NCBI GenBank assembly: GCA_016801845.1
Contig: CM028918.1
Coordinates: 20,164,501-20,228,500, forward strand
Direction of reading: 5' to 3'
DNA: 64,000 nt
Origin: Polydactylus sextarius
Taxonomy: Eukaryota > Chordata > Actinopteri > Polynemidae
Part shown: positions 59,327-64,000 of the stretch, one piece after another
Numbering within the stretch: position 1 is the first letter of the stretch
Layout: each line of letters begins with the position of its first letter
The notes under the pieces: generated by a model
The model's input: the letters and a program-made list of their open reading frames with translations, nothing else
The model's database searches: none
Told to the model about the DNA's origin: nothing
Position numbers and translations under genes: made by a program

Positions 59327-61102
59327 TCATTGGGTGTGGTTCACCAGCATGATGTTATCTGGTTTGATGTCCGCATGCACCACTCCGATTGTCTTCAGGG
59401 CTGTGAGGGCTGTCAACAGCTGCTGTGTGATTGGTCTGATCTCATTGAGAGACAGAGGTTTCCATTGTTGTTCCTTCATTAGCTGTTCAAGACTCTTGTC
59501 AAGCTTTTCAAAAATCATACAGGTTTGGCCGAGGTGGTCAAAAGTTTCAAAGAAATGGACCACGTTGGATTTGACTGGGTCCAGAACTTTGATCACCTTC
59601 AGCATTTCAATCTCTTTATCAGCTGTTTCCTCAGTTTTGAGGAGTTTAAGGGCAACAACCTGTGATGTAGTGAGGTTTATTGCCTTGGCTACTTGACCAA
59701 AGTTGCCTTCTCCCAGGATCTCCTGGACTTTGTATTGACTTGTGCTACTGCACACAATGTCATCCTGCTCTACTTTTGAATGGACGCTTTCACTTGACTC
59801 ATTGGTATGATAATCTGAGTCTGAGCCCTGGTCACTATCTGCAGCCTCTTCTGCCTCCTCACATGGCATGATGTTACTGCCATCACAGGAGACAGGAGCA
59901 GCATCTAATGGCTGAGGTGAAGCTGGTGATTCCTCAGATCGTGACTCCTCATTGTTGTCGAAGCCATTGTCATGTATCACCGTCATGTTGCTCAGAGCGT
60001 CATCCACGTAGTAGCTTGTGAGCATGCCATCCATCAGATGCTTCATTGTGATGAAGGGATGGTTGAGGGCCTTATCTGGAGTGATCCTCCGAGCTGGGTC
60101 AATCTCTAGGAGACATTTGATGAGGCTGACAAAAGCTTGTCGATCTGCCTTTTCAAATGGATCCTGTGTCTCTGGGTAGAATATCAACAGGTCATCCAGG
60201 CGTCCAATGGGTCTAATAGAGTGGTGAAGTATAACATTTGAATCCTGCTCATACTCCCTTGCGGTCTTCATCCAATATTTTGGGCTGTCCCAGTATTTGT
60301 CTATCCTGAAATAATGTTGGGTGTAATACCCTTCGTCAAGAAGATGATCTGCTGGTTGGCCCAAAATGTCCACAATGTCTTTCATTAGGTAGTAATCACA
60401 GGGTGTGAACAAATAGCTGGAGAGGTACAAGCACCCAAGTGTGATGCCAAGGCCCCAGATGTCGATGGCCTCAGTGACTGGGAGGCCCAGCATTACTTCT
60501 GGTGACCTCAAAGCCAGAGGTTGAAGCACATACTCTGGGTTTTCCTTGGTGTGGAAGGAAACACCAAAATCAACAAGCTTTACCCTGAAGGGCTCATTGG
60601 TGTGGTTCACCAGCATGATGTTATCTGGTTTGATGTCCGCATGCACCACTCCGATTGTCTTCAGGGCTGTGAGGGCTGTCAACAGCTGCTGTGTGATTGG
60701 TCTGATCTCATTGAGAGACAGAGGTTTCCATTGTTGTTCCTTCATTAGCTGTTCAAGACTCTTGTCGAGCTTTTCAAAAATCATACAGGTTTGGCCGAGG
60801 TGGTCAAAAGTTTCAAAGAAATGGACCACGTTGGATTTGACTGGGTCCAGAACTTTGATCACCTTCAGCATTTCAATCTCTTTTTCAGCCGTTTCCTCAG
60901 TTTTGAGGAGTTTAAGGGCAACAACCTGTGATGTAGTGAGGTTTATTGCCTTGGCTACTTGACCAAAGTTGCCTTCTCCCAGGATCTCCTGGACTTTGTA
61001 TTGACTTGTGCTACTGCACACAATGTCATCCTGTTCTACTTTTAAATGGAAGCTTTCCCTTGGCTCATTGGCATGAAAATCTGAATCTGAGTAGTCCGCC
61101 AT
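59327..61102 (-). CDS. HIPK-like protein kinase with tandem domains (right unit, first domain and N-half of second)
   Basis: 591 codons from MADYSDSDFH; an in-frame stop upstream fixes this as the first Met, and a TATA-like box lies about 185 bp before it. Domain 1: GEGNFGQV 42-49, VALK Lys 64, Glu 77, HAD 154-156, DFG 178-180, SPE 200-202, helix-rich C-lobe to about 355. Unlike the left unit, the frame passes the ..HHSIRPIGRLDD site intact, so this first domain is complete. Linker about 380-445 (PQPLDAAPVSCDGS, then acidic, then SDSDYHTNESSESVHSK). Domain 2 then repeats the N-lobe and catalytic loop (HAD about 579) until a frameshift ends it at NHTQ. HAD for HRD is typical of HIPKs. The activation segment lacks the usual RYYR. 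Best candidate in the window for a functional product: a single complete kinase with a truncated second domain. Confidence 0.82.
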   Translation of the reverse strand: MADYSDSDFHANEPRESFHLKVEQDDIVCSSTSQYKVQEILGEGNFGQVAKAINLTTSQVVALKLLKTEETAEKEIEMLKVIKVLDPVKSNVVHFFETFDHLGQTCMIFEKLDKSLEQLMKEQQWKPLSLNEIRPITQQLLTALTALKTIGVVHADIKPDNIMLVNHTNEPFRVKLVDFGVSFHTKENPEYVLQPLALRSPEVMLGLPVTEAIDIWGLGITLGCLYLSSYLFTPCDYYLMKDIVDILGQPADHLLDEGYYTQHYFRIDKYWDSPKYWMKTAREYEQDSNVILHHSIRPIGRLDDLLIFYPETQDPFEKADRQAFVSLIKCLLEIDPARRITPDKALNHPFITMKHLMDGMLTSYYVDDALSNMTVIHDNGFDNNEESRSEESPASPQPLDAAPVSCDGSNIMPCEEAEEAADSDQGSDSDYHTNESSESVHSKVEQDDIVCSSTSQYKVQEILGEGNFGQVAKAINLTTSQVVALKLLKTEETADKEIEMLKVIKVLDPVKSNVVHFFETFDHLGQTCMIFEKLDKSLEQLMKEQQWKPLSLNEIRPITQQLLTALTALKTIGVVHADIKPDNIMLVNHTQ

Positions 61103-61284
61103 TAGGAGCCAGTCAATGAAATGAAGTATGTAAAATCTTCCAGTCGTCTTCTTAAAATCCTTATGGAAAAAATGTGGATGCCTTGAGTATGTGTTGAGTA
61201 TGTGTTGAGTCTACGTTGAGAGAGCGTTGACTTGTGATATTTTCTTGTACGAGTTCTTCTGTGGGTACAAACGGGAACTTTGCC

Positions 61285-61320
61285 TATTTAAATGTTTTTG
61301 CTGATGTCACTGTGACATCA
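61285..61320 (-). promoter_or_regulatory. Kinase promoter: TATA-like box and 19-bp palindrome (right unit)
   Basis: Same arrangement as at 49251-49286: perfect palindrome at 61302-61320 and TATA-like CATTTAAATA at 61285-61294, about 183 bp before the ATG. Confidence 0.55.
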
Positions 61321-61333
61321 TCGCTTTTATCTT

Positions 61334-62208
61334 TTAAGATGAAAGAGATAAAAGGAATTCTAACCCTGTCCTTGTTGCCATGGTTTCATGATTGCATCAT
61401 CGTAAAATTTAAACCAAATCAAACTTACGCATATACATTCCAAAAATACCCTCAGAAAGTATCCAGACACACATTTATTAAATTTTTTTGAAAAACCTTT
61501 GTTTGAATTGATTTTTTTTCTCATTAATCAACACTCAATACCCCAAAGTGACAAATTGTAAAAAGAATTTTAGAAATGTTATAACTTTTCTGAATTTTTT
61601 TTTTGAAACTGAAATATCACATTTTTTGACAAACAATTTATATAGTATTCTCTTTGCAATAAGACACAATTGTACCACACATTCGCATTTAACCTTGAGC
61701 TGCAGTTAATATCTGATGTGCACATACATAAAAATACAAATATTCATTCATACCTATTTATACAACTGTACACATACCTACCATTCACCACTTTTTTAAA
61801 GAGGTCCACTGACCGTAAATAGTCACTTCAGGTTCATTAAAGTATGGGTCTGTGGTGCTCCTTACCGTGATGACTTAAATAAACTCTAGGCTACTTTGTA
61901 CTTAAACTTCACATATGACTCTTCTTTTCCTTATTTTAATAGTGAGATGCTGTGAATAACAGCACTAGCTCCACCAGCAGTTTACTTCTTCACATTTTGT
62001 TTAAAGATCTCATCACTTAAGCCAAAAGTGTGGAAATTTAATCTATTGAGGTGATGGAGAATATCACCTGGTAAAAATCAAGTAAGGATGTAATAAAATC
62101 TGTCTGTGAATGAATATCATCTTTTGATGGCAACAGTCCCAGTTCTTTTTGGATGCTTTCCCTTTAGATTTAATATTGAATTAAATTAAGTATGAACGTG
62201 TCTCAATC
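61334..62208. other. Spacer between kinase promoter and separase fragment (right)
   Basis: Matches 49300-50180 with few differences. No gene recognised. Confidence 0.6.
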
Positions 62209-63461
62209 TTACAAATCAGTTTCTCTTTCAGGACACACCTCACGCAGGTCTCGCAAGTTTTTGTCTTTCTCTATGACCTATCCAAAAACAACATTATTTT
62301 GTAAATCACAGCATACTCCAGTGTATGAAACACAGACACTGTAACATACCATTAATGTAATGTGAACATATTGTCCATATTACCCAAACACGTCCAGAAG
62401 AGCTCACCTCCTGAGGATTCTTCTCCAGAGTGCAGATATAGAGCCAAAGTAAAGCATGAGCCTTGTCATCCTTCAGTCGATCAGTATTCTCTGTGGTCTC
62501 TGCTTCTTCTCCCAGTAGCCGTAGAGCTTCATGGGTAAAATCAACTGCTGAGCTGTGTAGTTACAAAAAAACACAATAAACAAAGATAAGTTGGTGGGCA
62601 GCTGTTGGTCCAGGAGAGCTGCAGACTAACATTCAAAATTACCAAGTCCAGCATTGAATGCATTTTATTCCCAGCACAAAACAAGGTTTTACCCAAAACA
62701 TTTCCTCTTACCAGTCAGTTTGTTCACTAAAATCCTGGAAACACACAACTTGGGCCATTTCACAGAGGTAGACAGCACGTAGGTGGGTGTAGGAGCTCTC
62801 CTCATGGCAAATGTCCAACAGATGCACATCGCTGGGCTGTGTCTCCTGCCACCTCCTTATAGCCACGCAGCTCCTCCTCCAAAAGGGAAGCATTACTCCT
62901 TCAATAGGGACATCAGGACCAAAACCATCCCGTAACGTCCTGTTCAAGGACAAACCAACAGTTACATGTTTCCTTTTCACTCATTCTTCATACATTAATG
63001 AAAATATAAAGTAAAAATACCAATGATACAAACAACAGGACATCTAGCTGTTACACATCTGCGCAGGGATTATTTAGAGTTAGTACTTGTTGCACTTGTC
63101 TGTACCTGAGTCCAACATCATCCTCAGAGTTTCGTGCTGCATCGGTCTTTGTTTTCACCCACAGAGAGACGGGTTCAGCCATATGAGCAGGCATTTCATC
63201 CCCCAGACCCTTCAACCACAGAATCACCCAGTCCAGCGCTCGCTCCAGTTGTCCCGCCTGCCGAGAAGTCTGGATATAAACACACACACACACACACACA
63301 CATACACAGAAGAGCTTACCCTGTCAACAGAGAGTGAGGCAGGGCGATTTTTGCACAGATGTTTGCAGAGGATCTCAACTACGTGAACGCCTGGTCATAC
63401 AGACGCCGGTTGTACAAGCCACAAACTGTCGCAGCAGTCATCATCTGACCAGTTGTGGCTG
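62209..63461 (-). pseudogene. espl1: Separase fragment (right copy), 5'-truncated and disrupted
   Basis: Carries the counterparts of exons 10 to 6: 62209-62277, 62408-62552, 62712-62939, 63106-63269 and 63320 to about 63427. An internal deletion then joins exon 6 directly to a piece of exon 5 (about 63432-63461, reading into the ATTGQMM codons). Exons 1-4 are missing. It shares the exon 6 one-base loss (TAG at 63379-63381) with the central copy. In exon 8 it lacks the central copy's TAG but has a one-base loss (ATGCTTCCC for ATGCTCTCCC) and a later compensating change, so a middle stretch is read out of frame. It is a dead copy at the block edge. Confidence 0.88.
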
Positions 63462-63531
63462 TTTTTTGAGAAGAAAAACAAAAATAATAATAATAAGAAG
63501 AATCTGAGCAAAAACAATAGGGTCCTCGCAT

Positions 63532-63548
63532 CGGAGGTGCTTCGGGCC
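63532..63548. repeat. Repeat fragment at the right edge of the duplicated block
   Basis: GGAGGTGCTTCGGGC, preceded by an AATAATAATAATAAGAAG stretch and AATAGGGTCCTCGCATC, lies about 70 bp beyond the end of separase homology. It matches the left edge at 42899-42914. Confidence 0.7.
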
Positions 63549-63626
63549 CTAATAATTAGCACTTGTATAGATTGTATATATTGCATTTGTATATTGTATA
63601 AAATTAAGGGGAGAAGGGAGGAAACA

Positions 63627-63830
63627 CTAATACAGATAAAACAAAACACTGGTTTTGAGGGATGATTTAAAAGTGTACAGGGTTGGGGCATTGTGAATAT
63701 TAGGAGGGAGTGAGTTCCAGAGGGTTAGGGCAGCTACACTGAAACCTCTGTCACCGAAACGTTTCAGTTTGGTGCGAGGGATGGACAGCAGGCCCAGCAG
63801 TGATAGAAGATACTGTAAATTCACAGTCAA
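63627..63830 (-). mobile_element. LINE polymerase C-terminal fragment (L2/CR1-like)
   Basis: The minus-strand frame reads IPRTKLKRFGDRGFSVAALT, then LWNSLPPNIHNAPTLYTFKS and SLKTSV. This is the conserved end of many fish LINE polymerases (R..GDR.F...A..LWNSLP..I......FKS.LKT). Nothing upstream of it in this element is recognised. From 63831 to the end of the window I see nothing. Confidence 0.8.
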
Positions 63831-64000
63831 TTATTTATCTGTGGTTCATCGCTTCATGAAACTCACACAAAATTTAAGGAGGGAGGGCATACGTTCGGAG
63901 TGATGAGGCAACATTGAATGATGTACTGGAGTTGTGTTACTGACACACACACTCCTGGCACCGTCTGTGTACAAACTAATGTCTTTGTTTTAGTTTTTTG

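Larger units (their letters stand above)
42918..63461 (-). repeat. Tandem segmental duplication: separase fragment + HIPK-like kinase array
   Basis: Sequence from 42918 onward matches sequence from 53373 onward nearly continuously, so the block is two head-to-tail units. The offset is 10,455 bp at the left edge and 12,034 bp at the kinase start codons (49068 versus 61102). The difference is explained by one extra kinase-domain repeat and a longer minisatellite in the right unit. The block starts inside separase exon 1 and ends inside separase exon 5. It thus contains one fairly complete separase fragment (centre), a partial one at the right, and an exon-1 stub at the left. Confidence 0.93.

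Noticed and set aside
62708..62980. 90-codon frame in the right separase copy as a stand-alone gene
   Set aside because: It is exon 8 of the separase fragment plus intron read-through, with a frame-shifted middle.

Overview
The window looks like a piece of a teleost (bony fish) nuclear genome. The evidence is AT-rich non-coding DNA, many decayed non-LTR retrotransposon pieces of types common in fish, short inverted-repeat DNA transposons, long microsatellites, and spliced gene fragments with GT/AG borders. No rRNA, tRNA, CRISPR array or bacterial-type operon was seen. The species cannot be named from the sequence.

Layout. Positions 1 to about 42,900 hold no gene that I can defend. They contain scattered transposon debris: inverted-repeat elements at 6289-7257, 7901-8189, 19791-20390 and 21921-22596 (the last with a second element nested inside), and pieces of at least two LINE families. 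A longer minus-strand LINE at about 38283-41600 carries a nested 500-bp element flanked by a perfect 8-bp duplication. One short candidate first exon lies at 22643-22697.

Positions 42,918-63,461 are a tandem segmental duplication, all coding on the minus strand. Each unit carries, in transcription order, (i) the 5' third of a separase (espl1) gene, with ten recognisable coding exons or segments in the best copy; (ii) an apparently intronless gene for HIPK-like protein kinases arranged as tandem kinase domains, then an acidic 51-residue repeat and a basic tail; and (iii) a G-rich minisatellite of about 74 bp just past the kinase stop codon. The left unit encodes two kinase domains and the right unit three. 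The separase copies carry shared and private frameshifts and stops and lack the protease domain, so they read as pseudogenes. The kinase reading frames are long but broken at several points, so what is expressed, if anything, may be single-domain kinases from the separate open frames.

How it fits together. The kinase gene has its own conserved TATA-like box and a 19-bp palindrome with bZIP-like half-sites, present in both units. The separase remnant keeps CCAAT, CRE-like and CHR-like motifs, as expected of a cell-cycle promoter. Unequal crossing over appears to have acted at two scales: the roughly 10-kb unit and the kinase-domain repeat of about 1.27 kb. Short matching pieces of one interspersed repeat lie at both outer edges of the block. 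The kinase/separase array is the most unusual part of the window.
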